Positions 47,263-56,504 of a DNA stretch of 64,000 bases are shown here, in pieces. Position 1 is the first letter of the stretch. Every line of letters begins with the position of its first letter. Source of the stretch: Staphylococcus delphini (lineage in GTDB: Bacteria > Bacillota > Bacilli > Staphylococcales > Staphylococcaceae); the NCBI RefSeq assembly GCF_900636325.1, contig NZ_LR134263.1, forward strand, positions 2,418,001-2,482,000. Reading direction: 5' to 3'. Below the pieces are notes generated by a model. That model was not told the origin of the DNA. It ran no database searches and saw only the letters and a program-made list of their open reading frames with translations. Both the position numbers and the translations under genes were made by a program.

Positions 47263-48018
47263 TTACTGTTCAATTGTCATTAATGCATCAAAACGTGCTG
47301 TATCTAAACGGTGACCCACGAAGAAGTTGCCAAATTCACCGTAACGGGCAGTCGTTTCATCAAAGCGCATTTCATAAACGATTTTTTTGAATTGAAGCAC
47401 GTCATCTGCAAATAGCGTCACGCCCCATTCGAAATCATCAAAACCTACTGAACCTGTAATGAACTGTTTAATTTTACCTGCATATTTACGACCAATCATC
47501 CCGTGATCGTACATTAACTTTTTACGTTCTTCCATTGATAACATGTACCAGTTGTATGTCTCGTTACGACGTTTGTTCATTGGATAGAAACAAATGTATT
47601 CTTTTTCTGGTAATTCTGGGTACAATCTTGCTTTTACGTGTGGGTTTTCGTATGGATCTTCATTCGAATCCCCTGCAAGATAGTTACTCAATTCTACAAC
47701 AGATACGTATGAATATGTCGGAATGAAATGATCTGAAATCGCTAACTTATTGATTTCGTTTTCAATTTCAGTTAAATCTTTCATTTCTGGACGTAACACC
47801 CATAACAGTAAGTCTGCTTTTTGACCAGTTACGTTATATAACACTTGGTCACCTTGTCCCTCTGATTGTGCCTGTTTCAAGCGATCCATTAAACGATGAA
47901 ACTCAGCAATCTTGTCCGCTCTATCTTCTTGAGGCACTAAACGCCAAGATGCCCAATCTATCGCATAAAATAAATGTAAACTATACCAACCATCTAAAGT
48001 CTCTGCTGCATGACTCAT
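47263..48018 (-). CDS. hemQ: HemQ, coproheme decarboxylase
   Basis: A 251-residue chlorite-dismutase-like enzyme that oxidatively decarboxylates coproheme III to haem b, the last step of the Gram-positive haem pathway. [20 protein letters not shown] contains the catalytic Tyr, and [20 protein letters not shown] the haem-ligand His. Length equals S. aureus HemQ. It diverges from pta. Confidence 0.95.
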   Translation of the reverse strand: MSHAAETLDGWYSLHLFYAIDWASWRLVPQEDRADKIAEFHRLMDRLKQAQSEGQGDQVLYNVTGQKADLLLWVLRPEMKDLTEIENEINKLAISDHFIPTYSYVSVVELSNYLAGDSNEDPYENPHVKARLYPELPEKEYICFYPMNKRRNETYNWYMLSMEERKKLMYDHGMIGRKYAGKIKQFITGSVGFDDFEWGVTLFADDVLQFKKIVYEMRFDETTARYGEFGNFFVGHRLDTARFDALMTIEQ

Positions 48019-48185
48019 TCAGAACACTCCTTAGAATTATTATTATCTGTACAAACTAAATTTTATCATAAAATATTTGGACAGAACGATTTAAATGATT
48101 ACAAATTAGTGTCATGGAAATCTCACTATAAATGCCGTATAATAATAGGTGGAAAATCGATGAAGGAAAGTAGAGGAGGACCATT

Positions 48186-49175
48186 ATGTCTAGTTTATTA
48201 GATGTACTGAAAGACAAACTTTCAGGTAAAAATGTGCGTATCGTATTACCAGAAGGAGAAGATGAGCGTGTATTAACAGCTGCTGTTGATTTACAAGCTT
48301 CTGACTACGTTGCGCCAATCGTATTAGGGAATGTTGACAAAATCAAAGCACTTGCTGCAGAAAAATCTTTAAATATTGAAGGTTTAAATATCATCCAACC
48401 TGATACGAGCGACCTAAAAGCTACACTCGTTGAACAATTTGTAGAACGTCGTAAAGGAAAAGCGACTGAAGAACAAGCACAATCGTTATTAAATGATGTG
48501 AACTACTTCGGTACAATGCTTGTTTATGCAGGTCATGCTGACGGTTTAGTGAGCGGTGCAGCCCACTCAACAGCAGACACTGTTCGTCCAGCACTTCAAA
48601 TCATCAAAACAAAACCAGGTGTTTCTAAGACATCAGGTGTTTTCTTCATGATTAAAGAAGATCAACAATTTATTTTCGGTGACTGTGCGATTAACCCTGA
48701 ATTAGCCGCATCAGACTTAGCTGAAATTGCGGTTGAAAGTGCGAAAACAGCACAAAGCTTCGGCATGGACCCACGCGTGGCAATGTTAAGCTTCTCAACA
48801 AAAGGTTCTGCAAAATCAGATGACACTGAAAAAGTTGCTGAAGCTGTAAAATTGGCACAAGAAAAAATCGACGCTGAAAACTTATCAGACGTCATCATTG
48901 ATGGTGAATTCCAATTTGACGCTGCAATCGTACCAGAAGTGGCGAAGAAAAAAGCACCTGATGCAAAAATCCAAGGTGACGCGAACGTATTTATTTTCCC
49001 AAGTCTTGAAGCAGGTAACATTGGTTACAAAATTGCGCAACGTTTAGGCGGTTATGATGCCATTGGTCCTGTCCTACAAGGTTTAAACTCACCAGTGAAT
49101 GACTTATCACGCGGTAGCTCTACAGAAGACGTTTACAACTTATCTATTATTACAGCAGCTCAAAGTTTACAATAA
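48186..49175 (+). CDS. pta: Phosphate acetyltransferase
   Basis: A 329-residue enzyme that interconverts acetyl-CoA and acetyl phosphate. RIVLPEGEDERVLTAAVDLQ at the N-terminus, DGLVSGAAHSTADTVRPALQ, FGDCAINPELAASDLAEIA and FPSLEAGNIGYKIAQRLGG are family signatures. AGAGGAGG lies before the ATG, and TATAAT at 48138-48143 is a likely -10. It overlaps lipL by one base. Confidence 0.96.
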   Translation: MSSLLDVLKDKLSGKNVRIVLPEGEDERVLTAAVDLQASDYVAPIVLGNVDKIKALAAEKSLNIEGLNIIQPDTSDLKATLVEQFVERRKGKATEEQAQSLLNDVNYFGTMLVYAGHADGLVSGAAHSTADTVRPALQIIKTKPGVSKTSGVFFMIKEDQQFIFGDCAINPELAASDLAEIAVESAKTAQSFGMDPRVAMLSFSTKGSAKSDDTEKVAEAVKLAQEKIDAENLSDVIIDGEFQFDAAIVPEVAKKKAPDAKIQGDANVFIFPSLEAGNIGYKIAQRLGGYDAIGPVLQGLNSPVNDLSRGSSTEDVYNLSIITAAQSLQ

Positions 49176-50020
49176 TGGATTTAGCACACAAATATTTTAA
49201 TGGTCACACATGGCGCTATGTGGACCATTCTTCTGGTTTAGAGCCCATGCAGTCTTTCGCATTTGACGACACCTTTTCAGAAAGTGTCGGTGCGGACTTA
49301 TCTCCTAGTGTTGTGCGGACATGGGTACATCAACATACGATTATTTTAGGCATTCACGATTCACGTTTGCCTTATTTGAAAGATGGCATTCAATATTTGA
49401 CAGATGAACGTGGTTATAATGCGATTGTGCGTAATTCAGGCGGTCTTGGTGTCGTCTTAGATCAAGGTATTTTAAACATTTCCTTAATGTTCAAAGGGAA
49501 AACTGAAGTGACCATTGATGAGGCCTTTACGGTCATGTATTTATTGATGAGTCAAATGTTTGAAGATGACTTTACGGAGATTGCGACACATGAAATTACG
49601 CATTCGTATTGTCCAGGCAAGTTTGATTTAAGTATTAACAATCAAAAATTTGCCGGTATTTCACAACGCCGTGTTCGTGGTGGCATCGCCGTTCAAATTT
49701 ACTTGTGCGTCGAAGGTTCAGGAAGTGAGCGTGCAGAACTGATGCGTGCTTTTTATGAACGCGCACTAAAAGGCGAAACGACGAAATTCACTTATCCAGA
49801 CATTCATCCGTCTAGTATGGCGTCATTGCAAGAATTGCTCGGCCGTCCAATCACCGTGCAAGATGTCATGTTTAAACTGCTCTATGCGATTAAAGATTTA
49901 GGTGGCAGCTTAAATATGGATCCGATGACGCCTCACGAATGGGAACGGTATGAGCATTATTATGAACGCATGCTCGATCGTAACGCGAAAATGAATGCAA
50001 AATTGGATTTAATTGAATAG
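49175..50020 (+). CDS. lipL: LipL, octanoyl-[GcvH]:protein octanoyltransferase
   Basis: A 281-residue LplA/LipB-fold amidotransferase that moves octanoyl or lipoyl groups from GcvH to E2 subunits. VRNSGGLGVVLDQGILNISL and EITHSYCPGKFDLSINNQKF (catalytic Cys in HSYC) are visible, with GISQRRVRGGIAVQIYL. It overlaps pta by one base, so acetyl-CoA metabolism and lipoate transfer are co-transcribed. Confidence 0.92.
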   Translation: MDLAHKYFNGHTWRYVDHSSGLEPMQSFAFDDTFSESVGADLSPSVVRTWVHQHTIILGIHDSRLPYLKDGIQYLTDERGYNAIVRNSGGLGVVLDQGILNISLMFKGKTEVTIDEAFTVMYLLMSQMFEDDFTEIATHEITHSYCPGKFDLSINNQKFAGISQRRVRGGIAVQIYLCVEGSGSERAELMRAFYERALKGETTKFTYPDIHPSSMASLQELLGRPITVQDVMFKLLYAIKDLGGSLNMDPMTPHEWERYEHYYERMLDRNAKMNAKLDLIE

Positions 50021-50033
50021 TAGCTATTCATTA

Positions 50034-50074
50034 AAAAATGGGATGCGGACAAAAATATCTGCATCCCATTTTTT
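50034..50074 (+). terminator. pta-lipL terminator
   Basis: AAAATGGGATGC pairs with GCATCCCATTTT and is followed by more T. It starts 14 bp after the lipL stop. Confidence 0.9.
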
Positions 50075-50464
50075 AACATAGAGAACCAAAAGTAGGCTTA
50101 CCATAATATCCTGTAATATTTTCACCTCAAAATAACGACTCTTTTATTAGCATGCTATAGATAAACCTAGTTTCGTATCACTGAATTAATTTTTCGCTAA
50201 AAGCCTTGTACATTGAAACAGAAAAACTACAACTTATCATTACAATACGAAACATCGTGCCTCTTTGCATTTCGTATATTTACCTCTTTTTAACCATATT
50301 TACTTCGCTAATGATCAAATTAATCGACAAAAAGAAGGACCACTAAGATCTCAATGTATCTCATCAGTCCTCTTTCTATGTCTTAATCATTCAGAATGTA
50401 AAAGTAGCGCCTTTTCATTTACAGTTTTTGTGTTTTTACTAATTAATTAATATGATCGTTCGCA
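50075..50464. other. Intergenic region without a gene
   Basis: AT-rich with no coding frame that I trust. One possible hairpin, GAAGGAC / GTCCTC, lies near 50334-50379, of unknown orientation. Confidence 0.4.
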
Positions 50465-50635
50465 TTATGATTTGATTGAAATGCCTTTTATTTTATCTCT
50501 GACACGTTGAAACTCTGACCATGCTTGAACTGCTGGATCATCAAAGCCCTAATATTCTTTTTGACATGTGGCAGCAAGATAGAACCGTGCGCCTCTGCAT
50601 GATGACATAGCGTGACCACTAAATCCAAACTGTCA
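50465..50635 (-). pseudogene. arsC: Relic of thioredoxin-type arsenate reductase ArsC (C-terminal third)
   Basis: On the minus strand one frame reads SLDLVVTLCHHAEAHGSILL then PHVKK. After a frameshift another reads [20 protein letters not shown] before a TAA at 50467-50465. Aligned from memory with pI258 ArsC (DLVVTLCSDADNNC..., [20 protein letters not shown]), this is its last third. The catalytic N-terminus is absent, and a family A half-element lies where it should be. Confidence 0.85.
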
Positions 50636-50656
50636 TAGCACAATCAAGCACTGGCT

Positions 50657-50698
50657 AGTTGAGGCAAATCCTAAGAACGCGAGTCCATAAGGGCAATC
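50657..50698. repeat. Half copy of palindromic element (family A)
   Basis: AGTTGAGGCAAATCCTAAGA then ACGCGAGTCCATAAGGGCAATC is nearly identical to the right half of the full copy at 50807-50941, about 240 bp away. Confidence 0.8.
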
Positions 50699-50806
50699 AA
50701 CTCACCATATATCTTCAAAAAACAATCACCCTCTAAACATCACATGATTTTAATATTGGCAATGCACTGCTTTACAGAAACTTGTCTTTTCCTCTATACT
50801 GAAAAA

Positions 50807-50941
50807 ATTGCCCCAATGGACGAGACTCTTGAGGGATCAGACGCAGCCGAAAATCCAATTTGGCTTCTATCCAGTGTACACTTTAATCAAGCCAAATTTA
50901 GTTGAGGCAAATCCTAAGAACGCGAGTCCATAAAGGCAATC
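50807..50941. repeat. Palindromic intergenic element (family A), full copy
   Basis: The outer stem is ATTGCCccaaTGGAC / GTCCAtaaaGGCAAT, and the inner stem AATTTGGCTT / AAGCCAAATT. Blocks GAGACTCTTGAGGGATCAG and AATCCTAAGAACGCGAG match the copy at 29629. It lies downstream of the efflux gene. Confidence 0.85.
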
Positions 50942-51000
50942 ATTAATTAATATAGTTAAGAGGAAATCGCAAGTTTCTACCTAACAAAGCAGCACACTGA

Positions 51001-52854
51001 CTATTCGTTTGAAATGTAATGTGATTTGCCCTTTAAGAAGAAACTTAAAATGAGCGCTAAACCACTTAAAGCCGTCGCGACCCAGAACGCACTGTTGACC
51101 CCATCAACAGACGCAAGCTGATTTACGAATTTAATAATAGCCCCCATTGCTTGTTCTTGACCACCAAGTTGTTGCGCCAAGGCTTGCAAGCTATCTTGAA
51201 TCGTTGGATTTGTACGGTCTAAATCTTGTTGGAATGTTGCCAAATGGGATTCGGTTTGTTGTGTCATCACTGTCACTAAGATTGCCGTACCAATTGAGCC
51301 GGCTAATTGTCTCATCGTATTCACTAAGGCGTTACCATGAGAGATTAAACGTGACGGCAATGCGTTCATTCCTGCTGTCATAATCGGCATCATCACAAAA
51401 CTCATACCGAACGAACGGATAATATAAATCATTAAAATACTACGATAAGGTGTATCCATCGTTAATTGTGTCAGTTCCCAAGTACCATATGTTGTAATGG
51501 CCAAACCGATAATCGTAATCGGCTTAATCCCAATCGTATCAAGCAATTTACCAGCTATAGGGCCCATCACACCCATAATTAATGCACCTGGTAACAGTAA
51601 TAACCCCGAGTCTAGCGCTGAGAAACCTCTTAAACTTTGTAAATAAAGTGGTAGTAAAATCATACCACCGAAAAGACTCATTGTGAGAATCATATTGATC
51701 ACTGCAGTTAATGTAAATCCTGAATATTTAAGTACTTCAAAATTCAACATTGGCGCTTTCATTGTCATTTCGCGCACGACAAACGCCACCGTAAAGCTGA
51801 TTCCGATAATAAACATGATGACAATTTTTGTAGACGTCCAGCCATCGTTCCCCGCTTCACTAAAGCCGTATAACAATGCACCGAAACCAATTGTACTGAA
51901 AATGATACCCGGAATATCTGCTTTTGGATTCGTCGTTTTTTGATAAATGCCGAACCATGCAAACGCAAGTGCGAGTGAAATAATCCCGACGATAAACATA
52001 CCGAAGAACATCGTATGCCAGTCATAGTTTTCGATAATATAACCTGACAGTGTAGGTCCAATGGCTGGTGCTAAAATCATCGCAATCCCCATTGTTCCCA
52101 TGGCCATACCACGTTTTTCAGGTGGGAAGATTGTCATAAACACATTCGTACCTAATGGCATGAGCACCCCTGCACCCATCGCTTGAAGGACACGACCGAC
52201 CATCATAATCGGAAAGCTCCAAGCGAAACCACAGACGAGCGAGCCTACCGTAAATATCAACATCGCAGTTAAGAATAAGCGGCGATATGAATATTTGTTA
52301 AATAAGAATGCACTAATTGGAATCAAAATCCCGTTCACTAACATAAAGCCTGTCATCAACCATTGTCCTGTTGAAGCAGAAATATTAAAGTCTGTATTGA
52401 TTCGAGGTAGTGCTGTGTTTAACAATGTTTGGTTCAAAATAGAGATGAACATCCCGAAAATCATCGCGACTAAAATTTTGCCACGTGTGACACCTTTTTT
52501 AAAGACATAACTTTGAGTGGCATCCGCTACTTTTTCATTTACTGGTTGACGGTCAGCTTTGGCTTGATCCGCTGTCGCATGTCGACGTGCGTCATCATTT
52601 TCATCAGATGTTGTATGAGACGCGTCCTCTTCAGTTTCACTTTGACGTGTCGAAGCTGCTGCTGAATGCTGATCATCTTCATCTAAACGAAAAGTATGTG
52701 TCGTTGGATGTACATCACGTTCGGATTGCATGGTGTCTGATGTGACGTCACGATGTTGTTGAGAAAGTGATTTCTTCCTTCTACCTCGAATGATCGTCCA
52801 GTTCAGTATGATAATCACAATAAGAGCAATTATGGTGTAAATCATCATAAACAT
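51001..52854 (-). CDS. EmrB/QacA-type MFS drug exporter (DHA2, 14 helices) with N-terminal extension
   Basis: A 617-residue efflux protein. Residues 1-22 form an extra hydrophobic helix (MMIYTIIALIVIIILNWTII), followed by about 100 polar, acidic, repeat-like residues (QQHRDVTSD..., EEDASHTTSDENDDARRHAT) with low complexity. The 14-helix DHA2 core begins near residue 125 with MIFGMFISILNQTLLNTALP; motif C-like AIMGLFGGGL-type stretches and GRVLQAMGAGVLMPLGTNVF are visible. The core is the usual ~480 residues. It pairs with the upstream HlyD-type adaptor and is probably controlled by the divergent TetR. Confidence 0.88.
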   Translation of the reverse strand: MFMMIYTIIALIVIIILNWTIIRGRRKKSLSQQHRDVTSDTMQSERDVHPTTHTFRLDEDDQHSAAASTRQSETEEDASHTTSDENDDARRHATADQAKADRQPVNEKVADATQSYVFKKGVTRGKILVAMIFGMFISILNQTLLNTALPRINTDFNISASTGQWLMTGFMLVNGILIPISAFLFNKYSYRRLFLTAMLIFTVGSLVCGFAWSFPIMMVGRVLQAMGAGVLMPLGTNVFMTIFPPEKRGMAMGTMGIAMILAPAIGPTLSGYIIENYDWHTMFFGMFIVGIISLALAFAWFGIYQKTTNPKADIPGIIFSTIGFGALLYGFSEAGNDGWTSTKIVIMFIIGISFTVAFVVREMTMKAPMLNFEVLKYSGFTLTAVINMILTMSLFGGMILLPLYLQSLRGFSALDSGLLLLPGALIMGVMGPIAGKLLDTIGIKPITIIGLAITTYGTWELTQLTMDTPYRSILMIYIIRSFGMSFVMMPIMTAGMNALPSRLISHGNALVNTMRQLAGSIGTAILVTVMTQQTESHLATFQQDLDRTNPTIQDSLQALAQQLGGQEQAMGAIIKFVNQLASVDGVNSAFWVATALSGLALILSFFLKGKSHYISNE

Positions 52855-52870
52855 GTGATGACCCCCTCTC

Positions 52871-53518
52871 TTAATTTTTGTGAATACTTACTTCAGCGTT
52901 CATGCCTGGAACAACACCGTTAGAAGGTTGGCTGTTTAATTTGATTTTAACAGGCACCACTTGTGTCACCTTTGTGTAGTTGCCGTCACTATTCGATGAT
53001 GGCATTAATGAAAAGCTTGAGGCAGTTGCATGACCGATTTGATCAACTTTACCTTTTACTTTTGCGTCTTGACCATCAATCGTCACATCAACATCTTGAC
53101 CATTTTGAACGTCTTTTACTTCTGTTTCGTCAATATTTGCTGTGATATATAAGTCGTCGAGATCATAAGCATAAGCAATCGGTTGACCTGCTTGCGCGAT
53201 ACCGTCTTCTTGACCATCTAATTTTGCGATAGTCCCAGCTTTAGGCATCGTAATCGTCATCGTTTGTGGCGCTTCACCTTGACTTGCACCTTGTACTTTC
53301 GCGACAGTATCCCCTTTTTTCAATGTGTCGCCTTCACGAACATCTAAGCTACTAATTTTTCCTGACGCTGGGCTGGCAATTTTAATTTGGTCCCCATCCA
53401 CTTGTGCGTTGTCTGTTTTAATATAGTTCACAGATTGATTGTAGAAATAAAATCCTACAACACCGATGATAATTAACACGATAATCGTAACAATGTTAAT
53501 CATGACTAATTTCTTCAT
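52871..53518 (-). CDS. HlyD/EmrA-type membrane fusion protein
   Basis: A 215-residue adaptor. One N-terminal membrane helix (MINIVTIIVLIIIGVVGFYF) precedes a lipoyl/barrel-sandwich domain (YIKTDNAQVDGDQIKIASPA; GKISSLDVREGDTLKKGDTV) and a beta domain ending VPVKIKLNSQPSNGVVPGMN. It lacks the long coiled coil of Gram-negative EmrA, as expected for a Gram-positive. The ATG at 53518 is chosen over the one at 53539 on signal and ribosome site. It is first of the efflux pair. Confidence 0.87.
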   Translation of the reverse strand: MKKLVMINIVTIIVLIIIGVVGFYFYNQSVNYIKTDNAQVDGDQIKIASPASGKISSLDVREGDTLKKGDTVAKVQGASQGEAPQTMTITMPKAGTIAKLDGQEDGIAQAGQPIAYAYDLDDLYITANIDETEVKDVQNGQDVDVTIDGQDAKVKGKVDQIGHATASSFSLMPSSNSDGNYTKVTQVVPVKIKLNSQPSNGVVPGMNAEVSIHKN

Positions 53519-53644
53519 TTTTACTACTCCCTTTCTCAATCAATTCAACTTCTGTATTATAAGATAATTCACTTTTGAAAAATACAGACAATCATTACAA
53601 ATGTGTCGGATTGAAATTTATAATATAATAATGATGGTGATAAT

Positions 53645-54208
53645 ATGGGAAAAACAAAGTTAAAAGCAAGACGGCGCATCGTGAGGGCAATGATTGAATT
53701 GTTAAAAACGGAACCTCTTGATGCGATTACAATTAAAGAAATTTGTGCAGAGAGTGGCGTTCATCGTTCAACATTTTACGCCCAGTTTGAAGATAAATAT
53801 CAATTGTTTGATGTTTTGACGACATATCATATGGCAAAGTATGAAAAGCTTATTTTGTATACGTCAAATGTGATTGAGTCTTACCCGTTAGAAGAGGCAA
53901 AAGCGCGTATCATCAAAACATTTCGTTTACTGTTTAAATATATGAAACGCCACCAAACTTTTTTCATGACCATTATCGTGACACAACCGCAATTAAAAGC
54001 CATTCATCAATATTTACAATTTACACGTGATGCTTATGAAAAGCTATTAAATCAACTGCCGCAATTGCAACAATCCAAATATTTTATCAACTATACGATT
54101 GGCGGTGAACTTGCACTCATTTACAGTTGGCTCATGCAAGGTTGCCAAGAATCTCCTGACGATATGGCACAAATTTTATACTCAAATATTATTAAAATGG
54201 GAAGGTAG
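53645..54208 (+). CDS. TetR/AcrR-family regulator
   Basis: A 187-residue regulator. The N-terminal helix-turn-helix is AITIKEICAESGVHRSTFYA, followed by QFEDKYQLFDVLTTY and a mainly helical ligand domain. It diverges from the EmrAB-like pair over a 126-bp gap and very likely represses it until an inducer binds. The ATG has only a weak site (GGTGATAATATGG). Confidence 0.9.
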   Translation: MGKTKLKARRRIVRAMIELLKTEPLDAITIKEICAESGVHRSTFYAQFEDKYQLFDVLTTYHMAKYEKLILYTSNVIESYPLEEAKARIIKTFRLLFKYMKRHQTFFMTIIVTQPQLKAIHQYLQFTRDAYEKLLNQLPQLQQSKYFINYTIGGELALIYSWLMQGCQESPDDMAQILYSNIIKMGR

Positions 54209-54309
54209 TTTCACTGTTGTTGATGTCACAAGTATGCTATCCTGCGATTCATACACCTAAGTTCTAGCTGAGATGAACCTATAAAAAGAGAGAAGCGAGG
54301 TTATCCATT

Positions 54310-55479
54310 ATGGCATCCAAAGCTACGAAGCAACGTATCATTGAATTAGATGCGCTACGAGGAATCAGTTTGTTCGGTATTTTACTGATGAATATTCTAG
54401 TTTTTAGTTTCCCTTATAACCATACACGTCTAGATCTTGCACTCCAAGGCGTCAATGGCTTTTTATTTCGACTCGTATCGCTATTTGTCATCGATTCTTT
54501 TTATCCTATTTTTTCTTTCTTATTCGGCTTTAGTTTAATGTTGATTTATAAAAGTACGCATCAACGTGGCATTGCTTTCAAGCCTGTTATGCTACGGCGA
54601 CTGCTATTTTTGATGATGATAGGCTTATTACATGGCTATTTGTTATTTTCAGGAGACATTTTATTGACGTACGCCGTTATGGGGTTTGGCGCGATGTGGT
54701 TGACCCAGTTCTCGATAAAAAAGCTTAAAAAACTTGCCATCATTTTATTTGGCATTAAAGTAGTCGTTTGGGGATTGCCTTTTCTCATTATGGGATGGCT
54801 CACGAAAGCAAAATTACCTTTAAGTGGGGGCGACCAAGCAGAATTACAAGCATTAGTCCAAGCCAAAACGAGTCCACATTACATGGATTTCTTCATTTAT
54901 AATGCACAAGATAACTTCGCTAACCTCATCACTACATTGACGGCAGACTGGATCGATATCTTTCCTTATTTATTGATAGGCATGGCTGCGATGAAAGGCA
55001 ACTTAGTCGAATGGGTGAAACAACATCCAGCACACGCGACACAAATAGGCAGTCTCTTTATTATTATCGGGACGGGGCTTAAGTTTATCGGGGCTTATAT
55101 CATCACGAACCCTGGTTATATGATGTTTAGTTTTACTATAGGCGGGCCCTTGTTCTCTGTCGGCATCGTACTTCTCTTTTTCCGCGTCATGCAGTATACA
55201 GCGGCTCAAAAGTTACTCAAGCCGTTTCGTTATCCTGGAAAAATGAGCTTGTCCGTCTATTTAACTCAATCTATTGTTTGCGTATTATTCTTTGCTGGAT
55301 TCGGTTTTGGCTTTTACAATCAATTGCCACTTTACCAAACTTACCTTTTTGCGCTCGCTTTGTTTTTTATACAAGTCGTCATATGTTATGTGTATCAACG
55401 TCATTTTACACAGGGGCCGTTCGAATGGCTGTGGCGTAAAGTCACATATTTCGGCGTCAAAACGATGTCATCAAAATAA
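54310..55479 (+). CDS. DUF418 membrane protein
   Basis: A 389-residue protein with about ten helices. RIIELDALRGISLFGILLMN at the N-terminus and KPFRYPGKMSLSVYLTQSIV, then FTQGPFEWLWRKVTYF at the C-terminus, are the DUF418 signatures. It is related to acyltransferase-3-like membrane proteins. GAGAAGCGAGG precedes the ATG. It follows the tetR gene by about 100 bp on the same strand; the link is uncertain. The substrate is unknown. Confidence 0.88.
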   Translation: MASKATKQRIIELDALRGISLFGILLMNILVFSFPYNHTRLDLALQGVNGFLFRLVSLFVIDSFYPIFSFLFGFSLMLIYKSTHQRGIAFKPVMLRRLLFLMMIGLLHGYLLFSGDILLTYAVMGFGAMWLTQFSIKKLKKLAIILFGIKVVVWGLPFLIMGWLTKAKLPLSGGDQAELQALVQAKTSPHYMDFFIYNAQDNFANLITTLTADWIDIFPYLLIGMAAMKGNLVEWVKQHPAHATQIGSLFIIIGTGLKFIGAYIITNPGYMMFSFTIGGPLFSVGIVLLFFRVMQYTAAQKLLKPFRYPGKMSLSVYLTQSIVCVLFFAGFGFGFYNQLPLYQTYLFALALFFIQVVICYVYQRHFTQGPFEWLWRKVTYFGVKTMSSK

Positions 55480-55495
55480 GCGCAAACGTTAAACA

Positions 55496-55548
55496 GGCCT
55501 GTTCGATCATTCATAGTCGCTACGCTATCAATGTGAACAGGCCCTTTT
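55496..55548 (+). terminator. Terminator after the DUF418 gene
   Basis: GGCCTGTTC (55496-55504) pairs with GAACAGGCC (55535-55543), then CTTTTATT. The left arm is also itself palindromic (AACAGGCCTGTT). Confidence 0.85.
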
Positions 55549-55703
55549 ATTGGAGAACTTTTTGAAAATGAAAAACACAAAATGATATGTTTACTGTCAT
55601 ATCTTTTGCTTACCCTTACTGTATCATGTTTTGAATCATTTTGGGATACAAATATTAGAAATTTATTGATTTTTTATGAATTGTCTCACAAAAGATGTAA
55701 CAT

Positions 55704-56276
55704 TTACACATATCGGGTATCATCTACCACATGATCAAAATCACGTTTCAAATATTCATAATAATTCATACTCACGAATTGGTCGCCATCTCTTTCGTCT
55801 TCATGTTTGACACCAACGAAACGAAATCCCACTTTTTCTGCCACACGATTACTCCCAATATTAAGTACATTCGCACGCAATTCTAATTTATTGAGGTGAT
55901 AATCCGTAAATGCAATATCGCATAATTTGCGTACTGCAGCGGTTGTTATCCCTTGACCATTTGCACTTTTCGCAAGCCAGTAACCGACTTCTGCCTTACG
56001 TGTTTTTTCATTCCAAGCATGTAAATCAATAGTCCCAATGAGTTGATCTTGTTTATAAATCAAGAAAAATAGCGCTTTCCCCTCTGCAACTAAGTTTAAC
56101 GTTTGTTGCATAAATGCCGCTTCTTCTTCCACAGAGGTCATCGTTTCAGCCCATGGTAAAAATATTTTGAGATGGTCTCGATTTTGATCGACAACTTTAT
56201 AAAGCGCTGGTGCATCCTTAAGTGTTGGGTAAACAAAATCAATGTCGTCATTCACAGCGAGTCTGAAATGTTGCAT
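55704..56276 (-). CDS. RimJ/RimL-type N-acetyltransferase
   Basis: A 190-residue GNAT protein. VGYWLAKSANGQGITTAAVR is the acetyl-CoA motif with NGQGITT, and LELRANVLNIGSNRVAEKVG the RimJ/L-type helix and strand. It probably acetylates an amine (protein N-terminus or small molecule). The start is the ATG at 56276, in preference to the GTG at 56285, based on AAGGGGTG spacing. It stands alone. Confidence 0.87.
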   Translation of the reverse strand: MQHFRLAVNDDIDFVYPTLKDAPALYKVVDQNRDHLKIFLPWAETMTSVEEEAAFMQQTLNLVAEGKALFFLIYKQDQLIGTIDLHAWNEKTRKAEVGYWLAKSANGQGITTAAVRKLCDIAFTDYHLNKLELRANVLNIGSNRVAEKVGFRFVGVKHEDERDGDQFVSMNYYEYLKRDFDHVVDDTRYV

Positions 56277-56504
56277 CCCACTCACCCCTTTTTAGTTTTT
56301 TGATTATTATACACAAATACAACAATTAAAACAATATGTCTTCAAACAGTAGTTCACAAGCATTTACATCAATCGCAATCTATAAAACGCATTTTTTTAA
56401 TGCAATTTTTCAATATTTAGGTTATCATTTATTTTCCAACTGTCGAAATTCGTTGTTATAAAAAAATAAAACAGGGGTATAAGAATATTCAGGGGTGAAA
56501 AATA

